Below are positions 63,916-64,000 of a stretch of 64,000 nt of DNA, one piece after another (the stretch's first letter is position 1; every line of letters starts with the position of its first letter). A model generated the notes under the pieces. The model did no database searches. It saw only the letters and a program-made list of their open reading frames with translations, and was not told the DNA's origin. The translations under genes and the position numbers were made by a program. This stretch comes from RI-153 sp963721725. Lineage in GTDB: Bacteria; Chloroflexota; Anaerolineae; Caldilineales; Caldilineaceae. The DNA lies in assembly GCA_963721725.1 (NCBI GenBank), contig CAVRLX010000020.1, positions 62,001 to 126,000 on the forward strand, read 5' to 3'.

Positions 63916-64000
63916 ATGGATTCACGCCCAAGCCAACGGCCCACCAATGCCGTTTTAATCGATCAATGTCTCCACGGCCAACAAGCTGCCTGGCAAGAAT
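63916..64000 (+). CDS. ECF-type RNA polymerase sigma factor, N-terminal part (truncated by window end)
   Basis: ATG at 63916 with AAGGA 5 bases upstream. The 28 visible residues include 'VLIDQCLHGQQAAWQE', which fits the start of region 2 of ECF sigma factors ('LI..c..G...Aw.eL'). The rest lies beyond the window. Reasonable but not certain from so little sequence. Confidence 0.7.
   Translation, partial: MDSRPSQRPTNAVLIDQCLHGQQAAWQE

Overview
The window looks like a chromosome segment of a filamentous, aerobic Chloroflexota (Anaerolineae/Caldilineae-like) bacterium. This is inferred from protein content only: a compact nuoB-nuoCD-nuoI respiratory cluster with a fused NuoCD, ClpS, SecG, very long SdrD/DUF11-type surface proteins, secreted proteins ending in a short aromatic-Leu-Pro motif, two YIP1-like membrane proteins, and many dispersed palindromic intergenic repeats. 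Nothing indicates phage, plasmid or CRISPR.

Layout. 0-2.5 kb: end of a Crp/Fnr regulator, an alkyltransferase-like protein, a methyltransferase and a small sulfite-oxidase-like molybdoenzyme. 2.5-9.4 kb: a mostly minus-strand set of peptide/amide-bond-forming enzymes (two tandem GCS2 carboxylate-amine ligases, a circularly permuted ATP-grasp, a RimK-like ATP-grasp, a COG4947-like esterase), interrupted by two nucleotidyltransferase-fold genes, one with a small overlapping partner. 9.4-11.7 kb: a subtilase with a zinc-ribbon N-terminus and a CBM48-like C-terminus, plus its coupled partner. 11.8-18.3 kb: tRNA-Sec, a mycothiol-type alcohol dehydrogenase, clpS with a molybdopterin-fold partner, a GxxExxY protein, HyuA, a B12-type radical SAM protein and tRNA-Leu. 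18.4-30.4 kb: a membrane-anchored peptide-binding protein, secG and a giant surface protein of about 3,170 residues. 30.4-43.3 kb: MaoC, DUF4112, MgtC, a kinase, a sugar ABC importer (two permeases plus a lipoprotein), a GPH symporter, an AIR-synthase-like protein, a LysM/L,D-transpeptidase and two YIP1-like membrane proteins. 43.4-51 kb: small CxxC proteins, an aldose-epimerase-like protein, an Mrp-type ATPase, a secreted SCP protein, an FAD oxidoreductase, a DUF1858-like protein and a UPF0173 hydrolase. 51-54.7 kb: nuoI, nuoCD, nuoB. 55-64 kb: a zinc-ribbon/BON/LysM membrane protein, RraA, a secreted protein, a class V aminotransferase, a VapBC-like pair, SppA and the start of an ECF sigma factor.

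Reading-frame quality matters here. At least eleven single-base frame breaks split otherwise well-conserved genes, mostly in or beside short GC runs: near 11.37, 12.64, 15.22, 16.10, 16.52, 17.09, 27.72, 30.31, 35.05, 48.20 and 61.34 kb. Their density and their position inside intact-looking domains suggest assembly indels more than gene decay, but the sequence alone cannot decide. I list each such gene as one spanning CDS and name the break.

The best candidate for an undescribed system is the 2.5-9.4 kb amidoligase/ATP-grasp/esterase cluster, perhaps making a small peptide-like metabolite or modifying a protein. Also worth attention: three families of intergenic palindromes (one copy apparently nested in another), two paralogous C-x2-C-x10-C-x2-C mini-proteins, a leaderless nucleotidyltransferase gene, and a shared C-terminal motif on secreted proteins.
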